Positions 15,445-23,040 of a DNA stretch of 27,156 bases are shown here, one piece after another. The position numbers and the translations under genes were made by a program. A model generated the notes under the pieces. It was not told where the DNA came from. It was given only the letters and a program-made list of their open reading frames with translations, and did not search any database. The DNA is from an uncultured bacterium (GTDB lineage: Bacteria > Auribacterota > Tritonobacteria > UBA1439). Position 1 is the first letter of the stretch; every line of letters starts with the position of its first letter. The DNA is taken from contig CALLYX010000422.1 of the NCBI GenBank assembly GCA_937858775.1, positions 1-27,156 on the forward strand, read 5' to 3'.

Positions 15445-15535
15445 GGAGAGGTGGCAGAGTCCGGTTTATCGCGCACGACTCGAAATCGTGTAGACCTCCA
15501 TGGTCTCGTGGGTTCAAATCCCACCCTCTCCGCCA
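15445..15535 (+). tRNA. tRNA-Ser(CGA)
   Basis: Acceptor GGAGAGG (15445-15451)/CCTCTCC (15525-15531), discriminator G and encoded CCA (15533-15535). Anticodon stem CACGA/TCGTG, loop CTCGAAA, anticodon CGA (15481-15483), reading UCG. The long variable arm is type II and the T arm is GTGGGTTCAAATCCCAC. It is 91 nt. Confidence 0.95.
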
Positions 15536-15578
15536 TTTTCGCGGGGTTGCCGACGCCACGGACACGAGGGCCAGGATC

Positions 15579-15881
15579 ATGCTCAAATCCGAACTGAAGT
15601 CTATTCAACCCGCCTCGGTGTTCGCGCTGTTCTTCAGCGCGGTCTTCATCGTCGGACTGGTGTACCTGCTCGCGGTGAACCTGGACCTGTTGCCTCACTA
15701 CCCCGCGCGGCTCGTCCAGTCGGCCAGGGAGCGGATGGACCGGCTCACCCCCGTGCCGAAATCCCTCGCGTACGCCCTCGCCGCGGGGGCGGTCGCCGGA
15801 GTGGTGGGAATGCTGCTGGCGCTCGTGTATAATGTCTTCGCCGGCATCATGGGCGGCATCAAGGCGGAGATCAAGGAATAG
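15579..15881 (+). CDS. DUF3566-like small membrane protein
   Basis: 100 aa with two transmembrane segments: ~residues 12-33 (SVFALFFSAVFIVGLVYLL) and ~62-88 (LAYALAAGAVAGVVGMLLAL). The C-terminal YNVFAGIMGGIKAEIKE resembles the conserved Y-N-x-(F/L)-A-x-x-(V/M)-GG-(I/V)-x-(V/A) end of DUF3566 proteins, and the N-terminal KSIQPASVF fits the same family. AGGA (15573-15576) lies just before ATG 15579. tRNA-Arg begins 2 bases after the stop, so the two are likely one transcript. Function unknown. Confidence 0.62.
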   Translation: MLKSELKSIQPASVFALFFSAVFIVGLVYLLAVNLDLLPHYPARLVQSARERMDRLTPVPKSLAYALAAGAVAGVVGMLLALVYNVFAGIMGGIKAEIKE

Positions 15882-15882
15882 C

Positions 15883-15959
15883 GCGCCCGTAGCTCAATTG
15901 GATAGAGCGTTTGGCTACGGACCAAAAGGCTGGGGGTTCGACTCCCTCCGGGCGCGCCA
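15883..15959 (+). tRNA. tRNA-Arg(ACG)
   Basis: Acceptor GCGCCCG (15883-15889)/CGGGCGC (15949-15955), discriminator G and encoded CCA (15957-15959). Anticodon stem TTTGG/CCAAA with loop CTACGGA, anticodon ACG (15917-15919). A34 is the substrate that TadA deaminates to inosine, allowing CGU/CGC/CGA decoding. It is 77 nt, starting 2 bases after the upstream gene's stop. Confidence 0.95.
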
Positions 15960-16042
15960 TCCGTTCCCCGGCCCCACCGGGAAGGTGCGCGCGGGGGGCC
16001 TGGAGACGCCGCCACCCGGCGGCTCACGGAGATCCCCAAAGG

Positions 16043-16534
16043 ATGACGCAGGCCGACCCGCGGCGGGACCTGGCGTGCATGCGCGAGGCGCTCAAGGAGG
16101 CCTTTCGGGGGTACGAGGAGGGCGAGGTTCCCGTGGGGGCGGTGATAGAGCGCGGTGGGCGCATTGTCGCGCGGGCGCACAACCAGGTCGAGCGCCTCAA
16201 GGACGCAACCGCGCACGCCGAGATGATCGCCCTGACGCAGGCGGCGGCGGAGGCGGGCGACTGGCGGCTCGACGGCGCGACGCTGTACGTCACCAAGGAG
16301 CCGTGCCCGATGTGCGCCGGGGCGATCGCCCTCTCGCGGGTCGCGCGGCTGGTTTTCGGGGCGCGGGACGAGAAGGCGGGCGCCGCCGGGTCGAGGTTGG
16401 ATATCCTGTCCGACGGCTGCCTGAACCACACAGTCGAGGTCGTCGCGGGGATCGAAGGCGGGGAGTGCTCCGGGCTCCTGAAGCGTTTCTTTCGCGCGCG
16501 GCGCGCGGTGAAGGGCGGGCGGGGGGGCGCGTGA
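16043..16534 (+). CDS. tadA: tRNA(adenosine34) deaminase TadA
   Basis: 163 aa. The CDA-fold zinc site is HAE (His58 and catalytic Glu60 in TAHAEMIAL) with PCPMC (Cys88, Cys91); EGEVPVGAVIERGGRIVARA matches the family N-terminus. TadA deaminates A34 to inosine in tRNA-Arg(ACG), encoded 83 bases upstream, so enzyme and substrate are neighbours. The start at ATG 16043 has GGAG (16028-16031) about 11 bases upstream; the alternative Met13 at ~16079 would shorten the N-terminus. The SRVARLVFGARDEKAGAAGS segment fits tRNA deaminases better than guanine deaminases, though that split is subtle. Confidence 0.9.
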   Translation: MTQADPRRDLACMREALKEAFRGYEEGEVPVGAVIERGGRIVARAHNQVERLKDATAHAEMIALTQAAAEAGDWRLDGATLYVTKEPCPMCAGAIALSRVARLVFGARDEKAGAAGSRLDILSDGCLNHTVEVVAGIEGGECSGLLKRFFRARRAVKGGRGGA

Positions 16535-16596
16535 TCGGTCCGCCGGCGAAGCCGCCGGCCCCACCCCCGCGGTTATGGTTGTACGGGAGTTCGGGC

Positions 16597-16687
16597 GGAG
16601 AGGTGCGAGAGCGGCTTAATCGGCACGCCTGGAGAGCGTGTGTACCCCTCAAGGGTACCGTGGGTTCAAATCCCACCCTCTCCGCCA
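16597..16687 (+). tRNA. tRNA-Ser(GGA)
   Basis: Acceptor GGAGAGG (16597-16603)/CCTCTCC (16677-16683), discriminator G and encoded CCA (16685-16687). Anticodon stem CACGC/GCGTG, loop CTGGAGA, anticodon GGA (16631-16633), reading UCC/UCU. It has the long type II variable arm and the same T arm and 3' flank (CCGCCATTTTC) as the tRNA-Ser(CGA). Confidence 0.95.
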
Positions 16688-16772
16688 TTTTCTTGATCGC
16701 GCGCTCAGGCACGTCCCCGGGGCATCCCCATCAAGCCGCCGGGCTCACTCAGCCGATCGCGGTTGAGGCATC

Positions 16773-17235
16773 TTGAACCGCCCCTTTCCCGCCTCGAATG
16801 GATTTTGCGGCTTCATGACCGCCCGGAAGCTGGGGTTCTGCGTTATCTGGGGGCAGGCGGTGATCCGACGGGGCGCTGCGCCTGGCGGGGGATGTCGTTA
16901 TCGCCCCTATCACCGCATTTGGCGAAGAGGAACGCCGCGCGGACGCGTTCCTCGGGGCGTTTCACCCGCGCATCTCCAAAGCGCGCGGCCTTGCGGCCCG
17001 CGGCCGTGCCCTCCGGTGCAAGGCGCCCGGCGGCGTTCCCGTGGACGTAGTTGTCGGCTGTCTCGCGTTCGAGGAACGGGTGGCCCGGCGGGCGGCGCCG
17101 CTCGAAATTCGCCCCGGCCGATTCTTCGCCGCCTTTCCCGCCGGGAACCCGGCCGCGCTGAAGACGTTCGCCGCGCGGCCCCGGGGCCGGCCGTATTCGA
17201 CCACGACGCCCGTTGGAAGGGGGGAGACGGGGTGA
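16773..17235 (+). pseudogene. Frameshifted AbiEii/DUF6036-like nucleotidyltransferase remnant
   Basis: Two frames together look like a nucleotidyltransferase-fold protein. From 16773 (or ATG 16815) the first frame reads GFCVIWGQAVIRRGAA, matching the family G-G-x-A-V-x-x-x-G start. After a one-base shift around the G run 16887-16891 the next frame reads DVVIAPI, then GVPVDVVVGCLAFEERVARR and FPAGNPAALKTFAARPRGR, matching the family pattern of V-P-V-D-x-x-x-G-x-(L/P)-F-E-E and x-K-x-x-A-x-R-P-x-D. The catalytic D-x-D appears as D-V-V, and the C-terminal domain is missing. The shifted frame ends at TGA 17233-17235, overlapping the GTG start of the next gene. A degraded gene is likely; an assembly error at the G run is possible. 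Confidence 0.55.
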
Positions 17236-18191
17236 GGAGGATCCTGTTCGCCGCCTGGGCGCCGGCCCTCGGGTTGTGCGCGCTCGCGTCTTTCGCGCCT
17301 GCCGCGCCGCCGGCGCCGGGAAAGATCGGCGTGGCGGTCAGCATCCTGCCTCTCGCGTATTTCGCGGAGCGGGTGGGCGGGGGCGCGGTCGAGGTGTCGG
17401 TGATGATCCCGCCCGGCGGAAACCCGCACACGTACGAGCCGACGCCGCGGCAGCTCGCCGGCTTGAGCAGGGCGAAGCTGTACGTCGAGGCGGGCTCGGG
17501 GCTCGAGTTCGAGCTCGCCTGGATGGAGAAACTGGCGGCCCTCAACCCGGGGATGAGGATCTGCGACGCGTCGAGGGGGATCGCGCTGGCCGAACTCGGC
17601 GGGCCCGGCAGCCGCTGCGATGAGGGGAATGCGCCGGGGGCGCGCCGCGCGGGCGGGGCCGGACCCGAGGATGAGTCCGCCGGCGGGGCGCGGATCCGCC
17701 GGCGCGGGAAAGATCCCCACATCTGGCTCTCGCCCGCGAACGCCGCGGTGATCGCGGATAACATCCGCGACGCGCTCGCGGCGGCCGATCCCGGCCGCGC
17801 GGAGGCGTACGCGGCGAACGCGCGCGCCCTGAAGGCGGAGCTCGACACGCTCGACGGCGAACTCAGGGAGGCGCTTGCCCCGGTTCGCGGGCGCGGCTTC
17901 ATCGTCTTCCACCCGGCCTGGGGTTACTTCGCGGCCCGGTACGGCCTGGCCCAGGTAGCGATCGAGGCCGGCGGGAAGGAGCCGACGGGAAGGGAGCTCG
18001 CGGCGGTGGTGTCGGGGGCCAGGAGGCTCGGCGCGAAGGCGGTCTTCGCCTCGCCGGAGTTCAGCCGCAAGGCCGCGGAGACGATAGCGGCGGAGATCGG
18101 GGGGAGGGTGGTCCTGATCGACGCGCTCGCGAGGGATTATCCCGACAATCTCCGGCGCGTGGCGCGAGCCGTCGCTGAGGGGGCGCGATGA
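17232..18191 (+). CDS. Zinc/manganese ABC transporter substrate-binding protein (ZnuA-like)
   Basis: 319 aa, cluster A-I (TroA fold). Signal peptide in residues 1-~25 (VRRILFAAWAPALGLCALAS). Metal ligands in family positions are His66 in NPHTYEP, His163 in DPHIWLSP, His227 in FHPAWGYF and Asp297 in VLIDAL. Between residues ~123 and 162 there is a Gly/Arg/Glu-rich, low-complexity insertion where ZnuA proteins usually carry a His-rich loop; here it contains no His. It starts with GTG 17232, overlapping the preceding remnant's stop, and ends in a 4-base overlap with the ATPase gene. Zn versus Mn specificity cannot be settled. Confidence 0.85.
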   Translation: MRRILFAAWAPALGLCALASFAPAAPPAPGKIGVAVSILPLAYFAERVGGGAVEVSVMIPPGGNPHTYEPTPRQLAGLSRAKLYVEAGSGLEFELAWMEKLAALNPGMRICDASRGIALAELGGPGSRCDEGNAPGARRAGGAGPEDESAGGARIRRRGKDPHIWLSPANAAVIADNIRDALAAADPGRAEAYAANARALKAELDTLDGELREALAPVRGRGFIVFHPAWGYFAARYGLAQVAIEAGGKEPTGRELAAVVSGARRLGAKAVFASPEFSRKAAETIAAEIGGRVVLIDALARDYPDNLRRVARAVAEGAR

Positions 18192-18952
18192 GGGGAGCGG
18201 AGATCGTCAGACTGAAGGGGGTGTGCGTCTCTTACGGCGGCGTGCCGGCCCTCGATGACGTGGACCTCTCCGTCCGGCAGCGCGATTTCCTCGGCGTCAT
18301 CGGCCCGAACGGCGGAGGGAAGACGACGCTCCTCAAGGTAATCCTGGGCCTCATCCCCCCGGCTCGCGGCGAGGTCTCCGTCTTCGGCGGGGCTCCGCGC
18401 GACGCCGCGAAACTGATCGGCTACGTCCCCCAGTACATCCCGTTCGACCGCTCCTTCCCGATCAGCGTTCGGGACGCCGTCCTCATGGGCCGCCTCGCCC
18501 ACGCCCCCCGGTGGGGTTATTTCAGGCCGGGGGACCGTTCGAGGACGCGGGAGGCGCTCGAGACGGTGGGGATGCTCGACCTCATGGACCGGCCGATCGG
18601 GGCGCTCTCGGAGGGGCAGAAGCAGCGCGTCTTCATCGCCCGCGCGCTGGTAACCGACCCCAGGCTGCTCCTGCTCGACGAGCCGACCGCGAGCATAGAC
18701 CCGTGCATGCAGGAGGGGATCTTCCATATCCTCGACCGCCTCCGCGAGACGATGGCGATCATCCTCGTGACCCACGACATCGGCGTCCTCTCCGCCCACG
18801 TGGGCACGATCGCCTGCCTGAACCGGCGCCTCCACTACCACGAGAAGAAGGAGATCACGCTCGACGACATCCAGACGGTCTACGGCTGCCCGGTGCAGCT
18901 GATCGCGCACGGCGTGCCGCACCGGGTGATGGAGGAGCACGGGCACCGATGA
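18188..18952 (+). CDS. Zinc/manganese ABC transporter ATPase (ZnuC-like)
   Basis: 254 aa. Walker A GPNGGGKTT (39-47), signature LSEGQKQRV (140-148), Walker B LLLLDEPTA with Asp164/Glu165 and the switch VTHD. The C-terminal tail is LNRRLHYHEKK, characteristic of Znu/Mnt/Mts ATPases. It energises metal uptake with the flanking binding protein and permease. The start overlaps the binding-protein stop by 4 bases (ATGA) and the end overlaps the permease start by the same arrangement, strong evidence for an operon. Confidence 0.9.
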   Translation: MRGAEIVRLKGVCVSYGGVPALDDVDLSVRQRDFLGVIGPNGGGKTTLLKVILGLIPPARGEVSVFGGAPRDAAKLIGYVPQYIPFDRSFPISVRDAVLMGRLAHAPRWGYFRPGDRSRTREALETVGMLDLMDRPIGALSEGQKQRVFIARALVTDPRLLLLDEPTASIDPCMQEGIFHILDRLRETMAIILVTHDIGVLSAHVGTIACLNRRLHYHEKKEITLDDIQTVYGCPVQLIAHGVPHRVMEEHGHR

Positions 18953-19776
18953 CGGAGATGCTCCAGTACGAGTTCATGCGGAACGCCCTCCTGGCCGCGC
19001 TGCTCGCGGGCGTGGCCTGCGGGGTGATAGGGGCTTACGTGGTGGTGAAGCGGCTCGTATCCATCAGCGGCGGCATCGCCCACGCCGCTTTCGGGGGGGT
19101 CGGGCTCGGCTACTTTCTCGGGATCGACCCGCTCCTGGGGGTGCTGCCGTTCAGCCTCGCCTCGGCGGTCGGGATCTGGTTGGTGAGCAGGAAGGGGAAG
19201 CTCTCCGAGGACACCGCCGTGGGAATATTTTGGGCGATGGGGATGGCGGCGGGGGTGCTCTTCATCGGCCTCACCCCCGGCTACGCCCCGGACCTCTTCG
19301 GCTACCTTTTCGGCAGCATCCTCACCGTGCCCCGCTCCGACCTCCGGCTGATGCTCGGTCTCGACGCGGTCATCCTCGCCGTGGTGTGCCTCCGCTACAA
19401 GGAGCTCCTCGCCCTCTCCTTCGACGAGGAGTTCGCGAAGGTATCGGGGGTGAGGGTCGAGGCGATGTACCTGATGCTGCTGTGCCTCGTGGCGGTCACG
19501 GTCGTCGTCCTGATACGCATCGTAGGCATCGTGCTCGTCATCGCGCTCCTCACCATCCCCGCCGCCATCGCGCGGCAGCACACCCGGAGTCTGCCCGGCA
19601 TGATGCTCCTCTCCACGGCCCTCGGGGCTGCGCTCACCATCGGCGGGATCTGGCTCTCGTACACGCTCAACCTCGCCTCGGGTGCCACCGTCATACTCCT
19701 CTCCGGCGCGGCGTTCGCGCTCTCCGCCGCCCTCGCGGCCGTCCGCGGCGGGGTGCCCCGGCCGCATGCGGGCTGA
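18949..19776 (+). CDS. Zinc/manganese ABC transporter permease (ZnuB-like)
   Basis: 275-aa hydrophobic protein with about 7-8 helices. It has the family pattern ACGVIGAYVVVKRLVSISGG near the N-terminus (the conserved GG in SISGGIAHAAFGGVGLG) and a late VRIVGIVLVIALLTIPAAIA segment (the reading is LIRIVGIVLVIALLTIPA). It is a cluster A-I permease for zinc, manganese or iron. It starts in the ATPase stop (ATGA at 18949) and ends the operon. No terminator is obvious in the following 309-base gap. Confidence 0.9.
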   Translation: MTEMLQYEFMRNALLAALLAGVACGVIGAYVVVKRLVSISGGIAHAAFGGVGLGYFLGIDPLLGVLPFSLASAVGIWLVSRKGKLSEDTAVGIFWAMGMAAGVLFIGLTPGYAPDLFGYLFGSILTVPRSDLRLMLGLDAVILAVVCLRYKELLALSFDEEFAKVSGVRVEAMYLMLLCLVAVTVVVLIRIVGIVLVIALLTIPAAIARQHTRSLPGMMLLSTALGAALTIGGIWLSYTLNLASGATVILLSGAAFALSAALAAVRGGVPRPHAG

Positions 19777-19905
19777 AGCGCCATTCCAACGTCATAATTT
19801 CGTTTCCGCCTTCATAGCCCTGGCAATACGGAACGCCCGCCACGGCTGATTGAGGGGAAGAACAATCCAGCCGCTTTTCGGAGCAGGCCGGCTGTCATCC
19901 TTGCT

Positions 19906-19920
19906 TGTGTATATTACACA
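19906..19920. promoter_or_regulatory. AT-rich perfect palindrome TGTGTA-TAT-TACACA
   Basis: Perfect 6-bp inverted repeat with a 3-base centre, unusual for this GC-rich sequence. It lies ~130 bases after the permease stop and ~165 before the secreted protein start. It could be an operator or a small hairpin; there is no partner regulator in view. Confidence 0.35.
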
Positions 19921-20003
19921 TTGGTGCGGAAGATGATGTGAAAACCAATGCCGCCTGGATACGCCGGCGCCAAGCCATATAGGCCTCATGGCCGAGTGCC
20001 CGC

Positions 20004-20033
20004 TTGCGCAGGCGCCTCGCGGGGTGGTACTAT
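20004..20033 (+). promoter_or_regulatory. Possible promoter for the tandem secreted genes
   Basis: TTGCGC (20004-20009), 18-base spacer, TACTAT (20028-20033), giving a start near 20040 and a ~45-base leader to ATG 20086. Confidence 0.35.
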
Positions 20034-20085
20034 TCGTGCCGAAGCGCCGGCGGCTTTGACTTCCCGCGGCGGCCGGGGGTGCAGG

Positions 20086-21882
20086 ATGAAAAAGAGCCGT
20101 ACACTGGTCGCCGGCCGCCTTGCCGCGGCGATCGCGATTGCCGCCGCCATCGTCTTCTCGCAAGGCGGGGCCGGTTTCAGTGACGACGCCGGCCGGATCG
20201 GCCCCGGAAGAGGCGTAGTCCCCGTCTCCCCCGTGTTGGCGTGGAGCTACGAGGCCGCGGAATACATCACCATATCCCCGGCGGCCGATCCGGACGGTGG
20301 CGTGTATTTCGGCGCGGCCGACGACACCTTGTACGCCCTCGGATCGGACGGCGCGCTCGCCTGGAGCTACGAGGCGGGGGAAGGCATCTTCTACCCGCCC
20401 GCGGTCGGGCCGGAGTGGGCGGCGCTAGTCGGAACGGAGGAGAACCGCATCTACCGCCTGCTTCCGGACGGCGCGCTCGCCTGGAGCTACGAGGCAGCGG
20501 AATACATCACCACCTCTCCGGCGGCCGATCCGGACGGTAGCGTGTATTTCGGCGCGAGCGACGACACCTTGTACGCCCTCGGATCGGACGGCGCGCTCGC
20601 CTGGAGCTACGAGGCGGGGGAAGGCATTTTCTATCCGCCCGCGATCGGTCCGGACGGGACGGTTTTCCTGGGGGCGGGAAAGATTCTACACGCGCTTGCG
20701 TATGAGTCGACTGCGACGCCCACGGAGACGCCGGTCGCAACTGCCGCTGAGACGCCGACCGAGACGCCCACGGAGACGCCGGTCGTAACTGTCACTGAGA
20801 CGCCGACTCAGACACCTACTGAGACACCTATTGGGACGCCGACCGAGACGCCCACGGAGACGCCGGTCGTAACTGTCACTGAGGCGCCGACTCGGACGCC
20901 CACAGAGACGCCGGTCGCAACTGCCACTGAAACGCCGACCGAGACGCCCACGGAGACACCGACTGAGACGCCGACCCCGACACGTACGCCCACGCCCACC
21001 CCGACGCGCACCCCGACACGTACGCCCACGCCTACCCCGACGCGCACCCCGACATCCACGCCCCTTCCAAACTACCTTGAGCTGGATGCGGCCCGGGAAG
21101 ATTACAGCGGGACGGTGCGGCTGCGGTATCGGTGCGATTTTCAGCGGTACGACTACGCCCGCCGCCCCATAGACGTATACCTAGCCGCGGTCGAAAACCC
21201 TGCGTTCGCAACCGCGAGGGAGTTGAGCATCGACGATCTCGGCAGGAGCGGCGCGGTCCGGATCTTCAGGCCCGACATGACCACCTACGTGTACACCGGC
21301 GTCCTGGGTTTTCCCACGTTCAGGTTCCCGAGCTTCCCGTCGGGGGATGTGCGCGGGTCGTTCACGGTCAATACCGTGGCGTCAGGGATCTATCGCGGGA
21401 GATACGCCTTCGCGGCTGTTTTCGTGCGTCGCGACACCGGGGCCTTCGTGCGGAACGACGGTTACCCGGCGGCGGGCTCGGGGGCGTTCACCCCCTTCGA
21501 GCATCGCGTGAAGGTGCTTACCCGGACGATCCACGTCGGCGACGCGTACGACCCGTACATGGCCACGTGGGAGGTTCCGCGCCCGATGGCCCTGCGCGTA
21601 GACGCCAGGTTCGAAATGGAGCACGTGCCGCTCGGGCGCGCCGTTCTGCGCGGCGGGTTCTGGGGGACGTATTACAGCAACCCGGTGTATCTGAACGGCG
21701 CGAAGCTCGGGATCATCCCCACTCTCATGAACGCGAACGTTTGGGCGTGGGCCGTCGCGGGCATACACTCCTCCCGCTTCCGCGCCGGCACGAACGTGAT
21801 GACATTCGGCTGCGATAGAAATCAAGCGAGCGGCCACTGGGACAACTACATGGCGAAGGAATGGGAGATCTACTACAACTGA
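20086..21882 (+). CDS. Secreted PQQ-like propeller/Thr-Pro linker protein with shared C-terminal module
   Basis: 598 aa. Signal peptide ~residues 1-30 (MKKSRTLVAGRLAAAIAIAA). Residues ~50-205 contain four 40-residue PQQ-like blades beginning WSYEAAEY or WSYEAGEG and carrying LYALGSDGALAWSYE. Residues ~207-325 are a Thr-Pro-Glu/Arg linker (TPTETPVATATETP then TPTPTRTP). Residues ~326-598 form a beta-rich module also found in the next gene, including IHVGDAYDPYMATWEV, PVYLNGAKLG, FRAGTNVMTFG and the terminal GHWDNYMAK-x-WEI-x-YN. The VYLNG...F-x-x-G-x-N-x-x-T-F pattern recalls galactose-binding-like jelly rolls, an inference only. Probably an exported or surface protein; the ligand is unknown. 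Confidence 0.78.
   Translation: MKKSRTLVAGRLAAAIAIAAAIVFSQGGAGFSDDAGRIGPGRGVVPVSPVLAWSYEAAEYITISPAADPDGGVYFGAADDTLYALGSDGALAWSYEAGEGIFYPPAVGPEWAALVGTEENRIYRLLPDGALAWSYEAAEYITTSPAADPDGSVYFGASDDTLYALGSDGALAWSYEAGEGIFYPPAIGPDGTVFLGAGKILHALAYESTATPTETPVATAAETPTETPTETPVVTVTETPTQTPTETPIGTPTETPTETPVVTVTEAPTRTPTETPVATATETPTETPTETPTETPTPTRTPTPTPTRTPTRTPTPTPTRTPTSTPLPNYLELDAAREDYSGTVRLRYRCDFQRYDYARRPIDVYLAAVENPAFATARELSIDDLGRSGAVRIFRPDMTTYVYTGVLGFPTFRFPSFPSGDVRGSFTVNTVASGIYRGRYAFAAVFVRRDTGAFVRNDGYPAAGSGAFTPFEHRVKVLTRTIHVGDAYDPYMATWEVPRPMALRVDARFEMEHVPLGRAVLRGGFWGTYYSNPVYLNGAKLGIIPTLMNANVWAWAVAGIHSSRFRAGTNVMTFGCDRNQASGHWDNYMAKEWEIYYN
20241..20660 (+). repeat. Recent 240-bp duplication of two propeller blades
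   Basis: Copy 1 begins at 20241 and copy 2 at 20481. They are nearly identical for ~170 bases (about a dozen mismatches), then diverge. Each copy itself contains two related 120-base units, one per 40-residue blade. Confidence 0.85.
20706..21062 (+). repeat. Thr-Pro-Thr-Glu coding minisatellite
   Basis: Imperfect 6/12/18-base units built on ACGCCGACNGAG and ACGCCCAC, with a higher-order ~90-base repeat containing GGTCGTAACTGTCACTGAG twice. It encodes an extended, probably glycosylatable linker between domains. Confidence 0.85.
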
Positions 21883-21901
21883 CGCCGGAGGGAACAACGC
21901 G

Positions 21902-23029
21902 GTGAACAGAGGGCGCGTCCTCGCGGCATGCGCGGCCGCGTGGATCCTGACGTGCGCCGCCGGCATTTCGGCGGCGCGGGCTGGAATGCCGCGGGGGGCC
22001 GGGACTGCGCCGGGGGCCGGCCCCGGCATGGGCCCGATGGAGATCCCCACAGCGGCCCCGACCGAGACGCCGTCCCCCACGGCGACGGAGGCCCCGACCG
22101 GGACGCCGTCCCCCACGTCGACCGAGGCCCCGACCGGGACGCCGTCCCCCACGGAGGCGCCTACCGCGGCCCCCACCGGCACCCCGGCGCCCCCTCCTGC
22201 CCCGACCGGGCTTCCCGACTATCTCGCCATCGAGGCGGGCCTCGAGAACAGCGACGGCGTGGTGCGTCTGAGTTACCGCGTCGATCTCGGGCCGTATGAT
22301 TTCGCGGGGGTGCCGGTCAACGTCTATCTCGCCGCGGTGGCGCGGCCGGTGTTCTCGGCGGGAGACCGGCTCGGCGTAGATGAGATCTTCCAGGGCGGGG
22401 AGGTGCATGTCTTCACGCCGCAGTTGCGGACGTACATCAGCCGTGGGATCGTGCACGGCCCGACCTTCCGCGACGCAGTGTTCCCGGCGGTCCCGGCGGA
22501 GGGGGAGATCCTGATCGACGCCGTGCAGGCCGGGATCTACCGGGAATCATACGCGTTCGCCGCGCTTTTCGCGCGCTCGGACACAGGGGGGTTCGTGCGG
22601 ACGGACGGCGCCCCGGCCGCCGGCTCCGGCGTGTTCACCCCGTACTCGCGCCATGTGATCGTGCTCGCGCGGACGATCCACGTCGGCGACGCGTACGACC
22701 CGTACATGGCCACCTGGGAGGTGAGCCGCCCGATGGGGACCGCCATAGACGTCTCTTTCGAGATGGAGCGCGTGCCGGAGGGCAGCGCGGTTTTGCGGGC
22801 AGCCGTCTGGGGGACGTATTACGACGACCCTGTCTACCTGAACGGGGCGCCGCTGGGGATCCTTCCCAGGATGGCCAACAGGAACTACTGGCTCTGGTCG
22901 GCTGTGCGCGTCCCGTCGTGGCGCTTCGTCGCCGGGACGAACGTGATGACGTTCGGCGACGACGTCAACCCCTCGGACGGACACTGGGACAACTACATGG
23001 CGAAGGGGTGGGAGATCCACTACAACTGA
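21902..23029 (+). CDS. Secreted Thr-Pro linker protein, paralogue of the upstream C-terminal module
   Basis: 375 aa. Signal peptide ~residues 1-27 (VNRGRVLAACAAAWILTCAA, then GISAARAG). A short Gly/Pro/Met-rich segment and a Thr-Pro-Glu/Ser linker (~48-100) follow, then the same ~275-residue module as the upstream gene: VNVYLAAVARPVF, HVGDAYDPYMATWEV, PVYLNGAPLGILP, FVAGTNVMTFGDD and GHWDNYMAKGWEIHYN. It lacks propeller blades. GTG 21902 is preceded by GGAGGGAA (21887-21894), and only 19 bases separate it from the upstream stop, so the two are co-transcribed. They look like a tandem duplication with different N-terminal attachments. Function unknown. Confidence 0.78.
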   Translation: MNRGRVLAACAAAWILTCAAGISAARAGMPRGAGTAPGAGPGMGPMEIPTAAPTETPSPTATEAPTGTPSPTSTEAPTGTPSPTEAPTAAPTGTPAPPPAPTGLPDYLAIEAGLENSDGVVRLSYRVDLGPYDFAGVPVNVYLAAVARPVFSAGDRLGVDEIFQGGEVHVFTPQLRTYISRGIVHGPTFRDAVFPAVPAEGEILIDAVQAGIYRESYAFAALFARSDTGGFVRTDGAPAAGSGVFTPYSRHVIVLARTIHVGDAYDPYMATWEVSRPMGTAIDVSFEMERVPEGSAVLRAAVWGTYYDDPVYLNGAPLGILPRMANRNYWLWSAVRVPSWRFVAGTNVMTFGDDVNPSDGHWDNYMAKGWEIHYN

Positions 23030-23040
23030 ACTCCGCGCCG

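Larger units (their letters stand above)
19777..20085. other. 309-base intergenic region before the tandem secreted genes
   Basis: No supported gene. It is less GC-rich than its surroundings, contains a 6+3+6 palindrome (19906-19920) and a candidate promoter (20004-20033). A minus-strand open frame spans 19792-20163 but is unrecognised and overlaps the signal-peptide region of the next gene. Confidence 0.6.

Noticed and set aside
19792..20163. 123-residue minus-strand open frame in the gap after the permease
   Set aside because: No family recognised, no ribosome site noted, and it overlaps the start of the secreted protein gene.
20706..21062. Regular short repeats that might suggest a CRISPR array
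   Set aside because: Units are 6-18 bases without unique spacers and encode an in-frame Thr-Pro-Glu linker.
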